A stretch of DNA of 64,000 bases from Cephalopachus bancanus (GCA_027257055.1 JAPVLO010000059.1:1922001-1986000), one strand, 5' to 3'. Shown: positions 10,621-22,889, numbered from the stretch's first letter. Notes: generated from the sequence alone by a model not told the origin. Program-made: numbers and translations.

Positions 10621-12340
10621 CATATTTTAGAGGGATTTTCAGTTTAACCATCATTTTCATAGTAAATAATTCTCTTAACTATGACATTTTGGGCAACATG
10701 GCTGAGTAAGAGGTTTGCTGTGATTCTAGTAAAGTTCCTTCTCAGAGAGACATTCTATGCTGTTTAGAACATTCCCTGCCTATCAAATATTCATCCTTCT
10801 CAGTTATCAGTCAACTTATGTTCCCTCAAACAGAATCCACAAAACAGTCATACTTCCATCCATAGAGAGTTTACACCTTCCTAAGCACTTTCACATACAC
10901 AGTGTCCTCAGAGATGGGTGACTATCATTCAGGAGCAAAATAATATATATTTATAATATAAAAATATTCTTCTGTCCAGCATACTTTTCTCCAAGTTCTT
11001 TACTTGCTTAATTTGTCCTTGTCCTTTAGTTAGCAGCCTAGATGTCATCTCTTCCAGGTGGCACTCTAGGCTGGTTTAAGGGTCCCCCACATGCTTTTAT
11101 TGCTTCCTGTTGCCTCTACTCCCCAACATGCTCCCAAGGTGCCGACCATGATGCTTTTGTAATGGCCAGCATGGTGTTCACAATTATGGCATGGGTTCAT
11201 GATCACCTGGAATGTCCTGGTTCCAGCTGCACCTTCAGGGACTGACCCATCAGATAGGGAAGGATAAGATATTTATTAATTTCAAACGTTCTCCAGTGTT
11301 CTGAAGCAGCTAATCCCAAGATACAATGATGGAGCTGTGGACTGTGTCTCTACACTACTATCATTGCAGCAACAGCTTCTAACCGTGGCTGGGATATTGT
11401 TAGTGTCGAGTAAGGAGTCCCTCCTTTATCCACTGGTTCTTTCAACAAATATTTACTGAAATCTCAGTCTATCAGACTTTTGTTGGATGACAAAGTGAGC
11501 CAAGGTCATGATTACTATGCAGCTTTCATTGTTAAGATTTTTTGGAGTAACCCCATACCTGAAGTGGCTACAGTAACGCAATCAGCATATGTGTTGCTGT
11601 GTCTCCTGATGGGTGGATTAGGGAAGACCAACAGAGATGTGAGAGCTTTTGTCATGTTCTTTGGATGCTTCCAGGATGCCAGCAGTGGGCTCCAACTGCT
11701 TGGCTGTGTTTAGAGGTCAGATGCAAACAGCGTGAGCCCACTGCAGATTGGGAGGCAGAGCGCCTCTGCTAAATGTAAGGATATAGTCCATGAGATAGAA
11801 GGATATTACAGTGAGGTGACACAGTTTTCCTCCTTAATACTACTGTGTTGGCCTTTTAGGGAAATCTCTTAAAACTTCTTCAAAATAGGTGTTTGTCATT
11901 TTTCTTATCTTTAAAGTATTTGGCTAAAATCCACCTGTATACTGTCCCCTCAGCAGGGAAGGGGGGACAATTCCTACAGTTCCACCCACCTGATAATACA
12001 AAGACTAGTTATGGTTTACAAACTGTTTTTTTTTTTTTTGGTCTTTAGAAGATCAATCTTGTGTCAAATGCCACACAGGCTTTATTATGAACAGCAGAGC
12101 CCTTTCCTATCTGCTCCTGCCTATGTCTCTGCCCTCATCCATTCCACTTTCTTCCTTGCTTACTATACTCTAGTTCTACTCCATCAACAGAGTAGACACC
12201 AGTCCCATCTGGTTTCCAAATACCTGAAATGTGGTTAGCCCAAGTTGAGATGAGTTAGCTAGAAGTGTAAAATATGAACCAGATCTTAAAGTCTTAATAC
12301 AAGGAAAACAGAATGGAAAAGAATCTTGTTAATAATGTCT
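10620..12340. other. No gene seen; weak L2 fragment at 11435-11560
   Basis: Mixed-composition sequence with ORFs up to 77 codons and no recognisable product. 'TTTCAACAAATATTTACTGA' at about 11440 followed by degenerate matches suggests a reversed L2 end. The block 11040-11760 has a more even base composition than the flanks and could be an unrecognised repeat or a decayed retrocopy. Confidence 0.45.
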
Positions 12341-12344
12341 TTTA

Positions 12345-12644
12345 GGCTGGACACAGTGACTCACACTTGTAATCCCAGCACTTTGGGAGGCCAAGGCAGG
12401 AGGAATGCTTGAGTCCAGAAGTTTGAGACCAGCCTGGGCAACACAGCAAGACCTCATCTCTATAATAAATCAAAAGATTAGATAGATGTGGTGGCACATA
12501 CCTATAGTTCCAGTTACTTGGGAGGCTAAGGTGGAAGGATTGCTCGAGCCCAGAAGGTCAAGGCTGTGGTGATTCTTGACTATGCCACTGCACTCTAGCC
12601 TGGGTGACAGAGAGAACCTCCACTCCAACCAAAAAAAAAAAAAA
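12345..12644 (+). repeat. AluJ-like full-length Alu
   Basis: Reads GGCTGGACACAGTGACTCAC, then 'CCCAGCACTTTGGGAGGCC' (the ancestral spelling) and 'GCCTGGGCAACACAGCAAG', with TATAATAAATCAAAAGATTA in the middle. It ends with a 14-base A tail after CCACTCCAACC. Divergence is substantial. It combines old left-arm bases with the AATAAATC middle, so it looks intermediate between AluJ and the lineage-specific copies. Confidence 0.93.
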
Positions 12645-13540
12645 TTTTTTTTATTATATGGTGAAATTAGATACTATTTGGATATATTGAGTTTTCAAAG
12701 TATATTATTAAAATTAATATCACCTGTCTTTTTTCAAGGTGACCGTTAGAAAATCTCAAATTACACATGTGGTTTGCATTGTATTTATTTTGGGCACCCA
12801 AATGCACTTTCACAGGCCTCTTCATTCCTTCATTATGAAAGGCATTTCCCCACTTCCAAGGATCTGTGTTTGTTCTTTTCTTCACCTGGCGGACTCTCTT
12901 TCCACACTCAGCATGCTTGGCTGCTATTCATCCTTTCAAATGTAGCTCATAAAGCATCTCCGGAGCATCTCTGTTGAATGCATACCTGTCTACAACCTGC
13001 AGCAAAGTTAGCCAAAGTGCTCAAAAGGAAAACAGAGATGCCTGCCCAGACTTGAGATCTGGGTTTCCTGGAGCTGATTTTCCAATGATAATAAAGGCAC
13101 AATAAGGTGAAAAGTAAAAAAAGAAGTGAAACACTGGTGATAAAGACTTGAAGGACATGATGTGGGAAGGAGAGATAGGTGGAAGAGGAAAAGCTACGAG
13201 TGTCACTGTCCTTAGCCTGGCCACAACAGAGAGTTTCCTGCAGAGAGGCAAACACTCTTTCTTTAACAGGAATAGATCAAAGTGGCTTCTGATACACTGC
13301 CTCCAACTTGTCATTTGAGAAGACAGCCAAACATATTTGGAATGGCTAGAAAAGAATCCTTCTAGATGACTCGGTGCTAATGTTACAGGACACCATGCAA
13401 GGTGTCCAATCATTTGGCTGTCATCACCTTCTCTACATCTGGTGGCCTACACCACTTCAATATAAAACACAACAATGAAAAAATCAACAAGCCACTGACA
13501 ACAAAATACCACTACCACCACCAAGAAAAACAAGAACATT
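12645..13540. other. No gene seen
   Basis: Five overlapping ORFs of 67 to 130 codons lie on both strands between 12667 and 13413. They have no shared frame, domain or splice context, and I regard them as chance. I recognise no named repeat in this block. Confidence 0.45.
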
Positions 13541-13544
13541 TGGA

Positions 13545-13780
13545 ATCTGTGCATCCCTACCTATGTGCTGGGTGCTGCGCTACACATTTTCATATTACCT
13601 TTCTTAGTCTTCCCAATAACTCTTTGAGGTAGTCACTAATATTATCCTCATTATATAGGTGGAGACACTGAGACCTAAAAAGATCAAAGGTTTGTCCAAT
13701 ATCACAGAGCTAGTAAGTGGATGAACCAGGTTCTAAATCCAGATAATATGAATTCCCAGCCTGTGCTCTTAATCCTTTAT
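13545..13780 (-). repeat. MIR SINE remnant
   Basis: Clear reversed MIR: 'TATGTGCTGGGTGCTGCGCT', 'AACTCTTTGAGGTAGTCACT', 'ATTATCCTCATTATATAGGT', 'TATCACAGAGCTAGTAAGTG' and 'CAGCCTGTGCTCTTAATCC'. Among the best preserved MIRs in the window. Confidence 0.88.
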
Positions 13781-13879
13781 AGAGGGTATATACACACCAC
13801 TCTATATCTTCTGTACTATCCTCTATTGATACAGTACTAAGGTAGCACTTTTTGGTACCAGGATATATAATACTTTCTT

Positions 13880-14172
13880 TCTTTTTCTTTTTTTTGAGTT
13901 GGAGTCTCACTCTGTCGCCCAGACTGGAGTGCAGTGGCCACTCCCGGTCACCACAGCCTTGACCTGCTGGGCTCCAGCGATACTTCCGCCTCGGCCTTCC
14001 AAGTAGCTGGAACTACAGGCGCGCACTACCATGCCCGGTTGATTTTTTGATTTATTGTAGAGATGAGGTCTCACCAAGTTGCCCAGGCGGGTCTTGAACC
14101 CGTGGGCTCAGGCAATCCACTCACCTCAGCCTCCCAAGGTGCGGGATTACAGGCTAAGCCACTGAGCCCGGC
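13880..14172 (-). repeat. Lineage-specific Alu, undeleted-junction form
   Basis: Perfect 14-base duplication TATAATACTTTCTT at 13866-13879 and 14173-14186. The strand shown reads CACCAAGTTGCCCAGGCG, so the junction is undeleted. It has GGAACTACAGG (GTAGTTCC sense), but GGTTGATT at the TTAGCC position, a mixed marker state. Confidence 0.95.
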
Positions 14173-14186
14173 TATAATACTTTCTT

Positions 14187-15295
14187 AATTACTCATTATT
14201 TCATCTATGCATGCCTTCTCTTCCCAATTAGAGTGGTGCTACTAGAGGTGACAGATTCAACCATCTCCTTCTTTGGATCCCATACTTACTTGTCCTATTC
14301 TAAGATCATGGTCAGTATACACCCGATAGATGGCTGCATTATGTGACTAAACCTCAGGGGACTTCTGTGTAGAAGTTGTGATCACTTACATAAGTACAGA
14401 AGAAAATTCTTTTACTTAGGACTGAAACTAGGTCTTCTTTCCTATTGGGGAAGTTTCTGCAGGTGTGAGCAATTAAAAAATTAAACATTAATTAACAAAA
14501 CAAGTGACCGATTGTATTACTAAGTTGCTTGTTAACTGCACAGGTAAATATTGTACCCCCACCTAATGTTCAATAACAAGGTCCCTTGAGCATATTAAGT
14601 AGTAGGGGTAATCTCAAGGTTCAAGAGTTCAATGATCCTTTAATATATCACATTTACAAGTTTATAGATAACAAAACTATTAGGAAATAGGATTGCCTTA
14701 CTCATTCACCTTGCCTTATCATCCTACAAAATATCTTATATTGAAAGAGATAAGAATGATAACTCTATGTCCATCATCTGTAAATTACTACCCTGGGACA
14801 CCAAATAGTCCCAGAATCTTCCTTTTCTGAATACAAGCTCTCATAGTACCTGTGTGTTTGTCTCTCTTTTGCTGTCCCTCATATCAAAATCCCATTTCTC
14901 TTCTGCTCTTTACATCTTCAAGAGAGAAGTTGATACTAATTGCCCCTACTTTGCTACTCCCTCCCGGATCATCCTCTTTAGCTCCTTCTCTGGCTGCTAC
15001 TTTTATTCTTCTGCTAAACTATTTTTCTGAAAAGATACCAAAATCATCCTGCTAAGTAAATGTTTCCGGACAGGTAGTTTCGGTACCCATCTTCCCTGAC
15101 CAACCTGTGGATCCTAACTTCCTGTAAAAACTCACTCCACTCATGACTTCTGTGATATTAGTCTCAGCTGGAATTTGGGCCTTTCTCCCATAACCTTGAG
15201 GTCCCTTTTAGGATCTAAATGCTTCTATTTCCTTACAAGGTTTCAACTATACAAAATAACTCTGTATTTCCCACTAAGGTAGATTAGGTTGTTGT
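14187..15295. other. No gene seen
   Basis: AT-rich unique sequence. The pyrimidine-rich part at 14830-15060 has an L2-like flavour but no diagnostic end. ORFs are short and without domains. Confidence 0.45.
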
Positions 15296-15299
15296 TCAG

Positions 15300-15640
15300 G
15301 AAATATTCACTCTACTTCCTATCCCTGGGAGGAATATATTTCCACACTCCTCTGTTATCAGACTTGATTTGATTAATGGCATGTTAATGTGAATGGAGCA
15401 GGGTCTTAAAATGGAACTTGCACTTCTGCCTTTCACTATCAGAAGAAGATGTCCTGGCTTCTGTTGTTCTTGGAGGATGAGAGACACATGGACCTAACTC
15501 ACAGGATGGAGTCAAGACAGGCCACGCTGACCTACTGACACATGGATTAAAGTAAATGATTATTATCTCAAGGTACCAAGTTTTGGGGACAGTTTGTTAC
15601 AGAGCAATATTGTTGAAATAGTTAGCTGATGCAACCATAC
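15300..15640 (+). mobile_element. MaLR-type LTR remnant (MLT1-like)
   Basis: The 3' portion 'TTATCTCAAGGTACCAAGTT' then 'TTTGGGGACAGTTTGTTACA' and 'AGCAATATTGTTGAAATAG' matches the characteristic 3' end of MLT1-type LTRs. Upstream, 'GATGTCCTGGCTTCTGTTG' and neighbours fit a degraded LTR body. No internal retroviral sequence is attached, so it is probably a solo LTR. Subfamily not assigned. Confidence 0.65.
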
Positions 15641-15649
15641 AAATTTTAA

Positions 15650-15885
15650 ACCCTGGTTTATTCTTTTCCTTTTGCCTAAAGTATTCCCTGATTGTCCCTG
15701 ATGGAAACTTTCTCGTTTCTAAACTTTCACAGTGTTGCCTCTCTCATACACTTTTTTGCCTTCACATCCTGTCTTCTCTCTTTTATTATGTTGTAAACTC
15801 CTTTGAGGAACAAAGCATCACATGTTCTTACCTCTAATCAAAAACAAATTAAAATCTGTCCATTCATTCATCCATGCAGCAACTG
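15650..15885 (+). repeat. L2 LINE 3' region remnant (weak)
   Basis: 'TTTGCCTAAAGTATTCCCTG', 'TATTATGTTGTAAACTCC' and 'TTGAGGAACAAAGCATCAC' resemble the pyrimidine-rich L2 3' region with its 'gtaagctccttgagggcag' signature. Strongly diverged. Confidence 0.45.
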
Positions 15886-15889
15886 GCTG

Positions 15890-18440
15890 GATTTTAGAAA
15901 TGAGCCTCCATCTCAAAGACATATAATACAATACCTGGCCCAGCTTCATGGACTATAGACATATGACCACTGAGGTGGTGATATTACTGCTTCTGCTACT
16001 TCTGCTAATTATTCCCAAGGAAAAAGATAGCATTCACTTTAAGAACACAATGTTCTTGTTGGTAGAAACTACAATAGTTTACTCTCTTGGTGTTTATTCC
16101 CCCAACACTTTCCTCAGCTTTTCATTTCTGATATTCAATTACTCTCTTTCTACTTGGCTCTTTCCACTTTCCCAGAAGACTCACCCCTGGAAAACTTTAC
16201 TAGGCTTCATTTGCATGAGTTGGTTTTATTTACCAAGGCCAATGAATCTACAGCCTCTCGGAACACTTGACACATCCCCTCCCTTCCACTGGATGCAGGA
16301 CATGAAGAAATGAAAATGAATGGGTATTATGGCAAACTCAACCAAAGTTATTCTGCTTGGATTCAAGGATTAGGCTAACATGCCAGCCAATTTCAATTCT
16401 TCTGAAATGTCACCATTTGGAATGACAAAAACCTTAACAGGATTTGGAACCAAAGTTCCTATGATGAGAAACAACTGAAGATATATTTATCATACATAGG
16501 AGATAAAAGCACATTTTTAACTAGAACTAGTGGATCTTCTGTGAAACAGCAGGCTGCCTGTCAAGGGAACCAATGAAATAATAAATCACTCAATTTAAAG
16601 TGGGAAGTTCCTTTAAAATGCTAGGGCTCTGGGGTGTGGGTATAAAGCAAATAACCGTGAGATAACAGTTCCTCAGCCAAGATCCATGAATGTAAGCACC
16701 AGGCATTTGACCAACAGCCTCAAAAATGTAGTGTGACCTTGAACAAGCCCTCATCCATATCAGCTAAGAAATAATACATAGAACTCTATAAATCCAATAT
16801 ATTATTCAAATGGTTTGTTTAAACTGATATTTCTCAAAGCAGTGATCAAATAGGTTTGGGAATCACTGGGTTAGAGAAAATCAAGCAGGTTTCTTTTCCA
16901 TAGAACTTCTCAGAGACTTAAAAATTCTAATGCACATAAAAACAAAAAACAAAAAAAACTCTAAGAGTTGGTGGATATGGTATGAAGTATTTCCAAACTA
17001 ATCTAACCAAAGACTCCATTTACCATGGACCATACTGTAGGACTGGTATTCTTTATAATACAAGGTCATTATAGAAGACATAGATGCTAAAAGAATAGTG
17101 CCCTTGAGTCCTGGTCCTGAGATCTGGCTTCTCATGTAGCCCAGTTTATGCCCTTCTCTATGGGTTTTGCCATACCCCTGAATTCTATGATGATGTCTCT
17201 TTTTTATCTTAATATGGCTTTAATTGATAACTATCATTTGCAAACAGAAGTACCACAACCAAGAAAAACAGGCCTGTATGTGTTCTGAGGGAATACTGCT
17301 GATTTGTTCATATCTACAATGGTCACTTGGACTGAAACAAAAGTGCCAGATAAATATGATTGTCTTTTTGTTACAAGAGCCCCAATCCCTGAGCTGACAT
17401 ACTTTCATACATCAAGATGTAATCATATAATATAAGGAAAGCCATTAAAAAATACAATTACTACAGGAAACGAAGACCTTTTGTAGCAGAATAGACATCA
17501 TGGCTTTCATTAAAAGCTCTTCCGTTTTCATGTTCACCTTCCTCTACTTTAAAATGAAAGTGACTTCATTTTCAAGTGACCTTTTAAAAAGACCAAACAT
17601 CAAGCATCATAAATATTCAAAATATTCAGAATGAAGTCCAGTATTGTAATATTAAGTTGGATATTCCTGAAACTCAGAAAAGCCTATTTCTCTTTCTTTA
17701 AATATCCAACTAAGAAAATGATTCTTTTTTTTTTTTTCACAGATTCTCATTATGCTCCTTGTGGAAGAAAGTTAGAGCATCTTTTACAAGTCACACCATG
17801 GGGTAATAAGGCTGAAGCAAAAGCTTTCAGAAGGATTTTTCTCTTTATCTTTTCCCTCTTTTTCTTCTCCTGTTTCTGCTGCTTCTTTTTTAAGAGAGGA
17901 GATCAGAGGCATGTTGTAATTAGTAGTGCATGTTTATGTAGGGAGACACACACTAGGGGCAATTATTATCACATCACCTAACAGTGATAATAATGGTACT
18001 TAGAGATGGTAACACAGCTGTTAAGGATTCTTAGCAGTAAAATAATTATTTTCAAAATTAATTTTGAAGAGAAAAAGGAAAGAAATAAAGATGATTGAAA
18101 CCATTAAAGCAATATTGATAAGAGGGGGAAAAAATCAAACACTATGTTTTATTCCTAAGGCAAGCACAACAAATAAATAATGGCCAAAGTGATATGATTG
18201 AAAGATAAGAGGAAAATTCATTTCCCCCACCTCTATGAAACAATAACTGAAGACAATCTAAGGTACAAAGTTAAGCTGCTATTTTGGAGGAGGGAGATTT
18301 GGTCTGTATTTATGTATTGGTGATTTATTTATAATGAATATCCAGTTAAATAACACAGATAAAACTTAGTAGACAGAAATATATTTTTTCCCATAGGAGA
18401 AAAATATTCTAAAGAGAAATGTTACTGAATGTAGTGACAA
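15890..18440. other. No gene seen in 2.5 kb
   Basis: AT-rich sequence with ORFs up to 121 codons, such as 15948-16313, which is leucine/isoleucine-rich from low-complexity codons and has no domain. I recognise no repeat apart from a possible MER5-like scrap near 16835-16930. Confidence 0.45.
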
Positions 18441-18917
18441 TTAAAAATCATTCAAGGACTCTAAAGTCTATTTCAGGCAGAAGAACACCCTAAAGAGGAT
18501 TTATTACAAAATTAAAGGCATCCTATGAATTCATAATTTTTAATATATAAATGGAAATGGTTGAGAGGCAATGAAGCCCCACTACCAATGAGCACACATG
18601 AAGTTCAGATCTTGGTTTCTAAATACCTCTCCTTAGTAAAAGGAACCAGAGCTTTGTAGAGACATAAATGACTCCAGGGATGGGACAAGAAAGGAACAAG
18701 ATGAGCTTGGAAATTCTTGTGCTGTCAGAAAGCAAGAAGTAGCTGAAAATAATTATGGGGATGTGACAAAAGGATGCATGAACCAGAATGAATGGACTTC
18801 TCTGCCTAAACAGGAGCCAATTTGTTCAATAAAAAATAATAATTGATTATAACCCAAGAATAAAAATACATCTATAATTTCATACTGATTAAATAAATAA
18901 ATAAACAGAGGGAAAAG

Positions 18918-19176
18918 GACACAAAGTACAGATATGCAGACTAAACAAGTCTAGAGTTCTAATGTACAACATAAGGACTACAGTTAATAAAATGGTACTG
19001 TATTAGGAACTTTTGTTAAATAAGTAGATTTTAGCTGCTCTTGTCACAAAAAAGTAACTATGTGAGATGAGAGCTATGTTAATTCATTTTACTGTAGTAA
19101 CCACTTCACAACATATATGTATCTCATAATATCATGTTGTAAACTTCCAATGCACACAATAAAATTTATTTTTCAA
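18918..19176 (+). repeat. Younger L1 3' end nested in L1M
   Basis: 'TCTAATGTACAACATAAGGA', 'TACAGTTAATAAAATGGTAC', 'AAAAAAGTAACTATGTGAG', 'CATTTTACTGTAGTAACCAC' and 'ATAATATCATGTTGTAAAC' match the L1MA/L1MB-type 3' UTR end. The flanking GAGGGAAAAG-like and GAGGGAGAAAAG motifs could be a decayed target-site duplication. Confidence 0.75.
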
Positions 19177-19358
19177 AAAGTAGGTGCTGAGGGAGAAAAG
19201 CTCTTCCTTATAGTGGAATTTTAAATCATAAATAGGGAATACTTAATTTATAAAATCACCATAGATAAATTATCATCATAATAATTGTTTCAATAAGAAG
19301 AACAGCAAATGCTAAAAAGAATGGGAGAAAGTATTTTTAAGAGGTTATTATATTTTCT

Positions 19359-19648
19359 GGTCTGAGTGTAATGGCTCATGTCTATAATCCCAGCACTCTG
19401 GAAGGCTGAGGTGGGAGGATTGCTTGAGCCCAGCAGTTAGAGACCAGCCTAGGCAACATAGCAAGACCTCATATCCACAAAATATCAAAAAATTAGCCAG
19501 GTATGGTGGCATACACCTATAGTCTCAGCTACTCGGGAGGCTGAAGTGGAAAGATTACCTGGACCCAAAAAGTTGAGGCTGCAGTGTTCCATGTTCATGC
19601 CACTGCACTCCAGCCTGGGAGACAGAGTGAGTCCCTAACTTAAAAAAA
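19359..19648 (+). repeat. AluJ-like Alu
   Basis: Diverged dimeric Alu with 'CCTAGGCAACATAGCAAGAC' in the left arm and 'TGCACTCCAGCCTGGGAGAC' in the right. Possible degraded duplication GTTATTATATTTTCT (19344-19358) and GTTATCCAGTTTTCT (19649-19663). It lies inside the L1M 3' UTR. Confidence 0.9.
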
Positions 19649-20310
19649 GTTATCCAGTTTTCTAAAAGTATCTTCCTATAAGATACTAACTCATTACAAA
19701 AGGAAAAATAGTGATTTTTCTAGAAGAGAAACCTGATAAACGCTACTTTAACCAATTGATCAAAGTTAGCAAGCATCACCACCAAGAATAGGACAACGAA
19801 GCATCATGTGCCTCCTGATACAATGCAAAAAAAAGGATATAATACTATATCTGTGGTCCTCCTTCCAAAAATGTAAATTTGTTTTTAATCATGAAAAAAC
19901 ACCACATCAGATAAACACAAGAAACATTCTGAAAGCAACAGGCCTATACTTTTCAAAAATGTCAAAGTCATAAAAGACAAAGAAAGTCTGAGGAATTGTT
20001 TGAGATTAAAGAACACTAGGAAACAGCACAACTAAACACAATTGTTTCTGGAATGAATCCTGGACTAGAAATAAAGAACACTGGCAGGCTTTCAATAAAG
20101 TCTGTGGATCAGAAATAGTTTTGTGTCAAGGTTAATTTCCTGGTTCAATAATTGTACTGTTTTTCCAAGAGAATGTCTTTTTTTATATAAACTAAAGAAG
20201 CAAAGAGTCATCATGTCTGCAACCTGCTTTTAAATATTTCTGAAACAAATTATATGCATACATACGTATTGATACCTATGCACATTCACACATACATAGA
20301 TACATACACA

Positions 20311-20317
<7 letters not shown>

Positions 20318-20365
<48 letters not shown>
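20318..20365 (+). repeat. (AC)24 dinucleotide microsatellite
   Basis: Twenty-four uninterrupted AC units, preceded by interrupted ACAC/ATAC from about 20280. The array lies where old L1 3' UTRs carry a TA/CA-rich segment, so it probably grew from the L1 seed. Likely polymorphic. Confidence 0.97.
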
Positions 20366-20368
<3 letters not shown>

Positions 20369-20514
20369 AGAGAGAATATGATTAAATAAGTGAATTAAAA
20401 TATTCCTATCTGGGGAATATGGAGGAAGAATGTAGAGGGATTCCTTACACTATGCTTATAACTTTTTTTTGAAAATCTAAAGTTATTCCAGAATTTAAAG
20501 TTAAAAAAGAGAGG

Positions 20515-20735
20515 AGAGACCCTGACAAGTTTAAATCTCAGCTGTGCCACTGACAAGTGCCCTTGAACAAATTACTTGTCCTCACTGAGGCTCTGACAAA
20601 TGTGTCCTCCTTTCCAAAGTGGAGCCCACATGACTTCAAGGGGTCATGGGAGAATAAGTAAGATGTCACTGCAAAGCCTATAACCTAAGATCTGGCTCCT
20701 GAAGTGCTTAGTAAATGTAGCTATTGTTTTCGGTG
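20515..20735 (+). repeat. MIR SINE remnant
   Basis: 'AATCTCAGCTGTGCCACTGA', 'TTGAACAAATTACTTGTCCT', 'CACTGAGGCTCTGACAAATG' and 'GAAGTGCTTAGTAAATGTAG' follow sense MIR order. It abuts the L1M end. Confidence 0.8.
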
Positions 20736-20739
20736 AATC

Positions 20740-22055
20740 TAAAACAGAGCAACCTACTAGAGGGCTGCTGTTTGAAGGCAATTTGGGAGCACCCAGGGTG
20801 GTGAACCCACTGTAGAGACAATACTATTCTGTGTCAGGATCAGGAACACAGGCTTCTCACACCTGCTTTTAAATGGGGCCTCTTACGTTTAAAAAAAAAA
20901 AAAAGTTTCTATACAATTGAAAACACCATTACCTTTTTCCAGAGTGGGAGAATGAAAGCAATTGTGGGTGGGGGTTTCTTGAGACAAGGGATTTATTTTC
21001 AATTTTAAAGAGATCTCAGAACAGTTAAAAATAGTTTTTCCACGTGCCAGCCTCCCCTCTGCTCCCTAGTCCCACCAGTTGCTTCATCTCTCAGCCTTCT
21101 TTTCTCTACCCTTTTACCATTTTTTCCTTCCTTCTTTTGGCTTCCAGTCACACATGTGCTACCCCCTGCTGAGAGCCCTACCTTCCACTCCCCCTTATTT
21201 TTGTTTGGTTTGGTTTTGAAAAAATATTAATCACAAATGAACAAAGAAGATGAGTGGGAAGGAAATGAATGGTGAGTTCTTCACTCCTTCACCACCTGCC
21301 AAGTTTGAAGTCCTTCCTCCAACTCACACAACTTCCTGGGCAACCAGAAATCACAGTTTTCACCAAAGCCCAGATGATTCTAATTGAAGAGTAGAAAATG
21401 AATATAAGGGGGGGGTGGATTATCATTCATGAACAAAATGCCCAGAGTGTCAAACAGTATTATACTATTAAAAAGCTATAGTAAAGACATGCTAATTATA
21501 TACTTTTTCCACTTCAATGTGTTTTAAACATTGTAAACTATCATTTACTTTCATTATTTTAATGATGCAGATTGCTGAAAACTCAATCCAGGTTAATTCC
21601 CAAATATGTGATTTTGAAAGGAGAAAAATTTTTTTTCTATTTTGTTTCAGTGTAATTTCCCATTATTCAAAGCTCAAAAACTGTGGATACAGCAAAAAGA
21701 AAAATAACAAAGGCCATGGAAGATCAAAATTTACCTGATAGGGTACATATTCTTCAAAATCACTTTCTTGAGATAGCTTCTGTGATTTTAGAAAATTGAA
21801 AACAACAGAAAATCCACCATTTTGACAGTGCTTGTGATTAAGGATTGTGTCTGTGAGTGGGGGGACATTTGCTAGGATGGAGAAAGCAGTCAGACACAAG
21901 TTCACACTCAATAGAAATATCTCTCAAATCAAGTCTCTAAACCAATTTTGAGATGGAACAACCTGGTTTCAAGAAAACAAAACATCTGTATCTGAGGACC
22001 TCATAGCCCTTCTTAGCTGCTAATAAAATTTCTGAGATTTACCCTGCCCTGCTTC
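20740..22055. other. No gene seen
   Basis: Includes an A-run near 20890-20904, a G-run near 21411-21417 and pyrimidine-rich sequence at 21040-21200. ORFs at 21517-21738 (+) and 21663-21911 (-) overlap and lack domains. Confidence 0.5.
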
Positions 22056-22059
22056 TTTT

Positions 22060-22205
22060 CATTCATGCACTGATTATTTGTTCATTCTTTATTCAGCAAG
22101 CATTTACTGAGCACATCTTTATACATCAAACACTGTGCTAGATTCTGAGACATGAAGAATACAATAGGTCTAGCTGGAGACCGCATGAAACTGCCAGTCT
22201 GTCTG
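22060..22205 (-). repeat. L2 LINE 3' end remnant
   Basis: 'TATTCAGCAAGCATTTACTG', 'AGCACATC', 'CAAACACTGTGCTAGATTC' and 'TGAAGAATACAATAGG' match an inverted L2 terminus. Confidence 0.7.
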
Positions 22206-22237
22206 AGTCTGTTTGCATTCACAAAATTTCAGAGAAG

Positions 22238-22277
22238 GCAGAAATAGACGAGCATTAGCAGAAATAGATGAGCATTA
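22238..22277 (+). repeat. 20-bp direct tandem duplication
   Basis: GCAGAAATAGACGAGCATTA is followed immediately by GCAGAAATAGATGAGCATTA, a single C/T difference. The one change is a CpG-to-TpG transition, so the duplication may be recent or simply short-lived. Confidence 0.95.
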
Positions 22278-22702
22278 GCAAGCCTGTTAGAAATGACAAA
22301 GAAGGAAAGAGTAGGGGGAGAAGAAAATAACACTAGAGCTCAGGAAGAAACAGTGCTACTTACCAAGCACACAGTTTACTTGATGACAAAGTTGGGCTCA
22401 AAACTGAATACAGTGATTTTTCTTAAATGCAAAATTTTGGATGAGAGAGAAAGAGATGTACTTGTGATCCTGCCAGGAAAGAGGAGGAGTAAAGGAGAGA
22501 GCAAGAGTTTTTTAATCCCCTTCCTGAGTGTAACCATCATTGGCATCTGTGTGCATAACTGTGGGCATTGGAGTACATGCACATAACCTCTATCAAGGTA
22601 CATAATGTAAAATGAAAGGAAGGGCTAGAGACCAGGAAAAAGAAAGCAGAGAAAAGAGGGAAAAGGTAGGAGGTGGGTTGTGGTGGATAAATTCTAGAGG
22701 AA

Positions 22703-22884
22703 TGCAGTGATTTTCCAAGTTTAATCCAGGAATGTTTCTATCAGAATCATCTGAGGAGCTTATTTAAAATGCAGATTCCTGGGACCTGAGCTAGGGCTTG
22801 TGAATTTGAATGTCTGGAGCTAGGACCCTAAGATTTACATTTTAAGCAAGTTTTGGAGTAGTCCTGCATATTAAAATTTAAGAT
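22703..22884 (+). mobile_element. MER5A-like hAT-Charlie element
   Basis: 'TATCAGAATCATCTGAGGAG', 'CTTATTTAAAATGCAGATTC', 'CTGGGACCTGAG', 'TTACATTTTAAGCAAG' follow the MER5A order. This is a non-autonomous DNA transposon fossil and encodes nothing. Confidence 0.85.
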
Positions 22885-22889
22885 ACAGT

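Larger units (their letters stand above)
18440..20510 (+). repeat. Old L1M 3' UTR, interrupted by L1 and Alu
   Basis: The order of an old L1 3' UTR can be followed in three blocks: 18460-18917 ('GAAGTTCAGATCTTGGTTTC', 'GGAACAAGATGAGCTTGG', 'AAAGCAAGAAGTAGCTG'), 19177-19358, and 19649-20510 ('GAAGCATCATGTGCCTCCTG', 'AAAATGTCAAAGTCATAAAA', 'ATAATTGTACTG', 'TCATCATGTCTGCAACCTG'). Removing a younger L1 end and an Alu restores the order. Non-coding throughout. Confidence 0.75.

Noticed and set aside
11042..11713. Possible processed pseudogene
   Set aside because: The composition is slightly more gene-like, but I recognise no protein in either ORF, see no poly(A) end, and find only a weak L2 fragment.
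12947..13413. Two overlapping reverse ORFs of 102 and 130 codons
   Set aside because: They are in different frames, overlap forward ORFs too, and share no recognisable motif. Likely chance in a mixed-composition block.
20280..20365. CRISPR-like or regulatory repeat array
   Set aside because: It is a simple AC microsatellite with no spacers.
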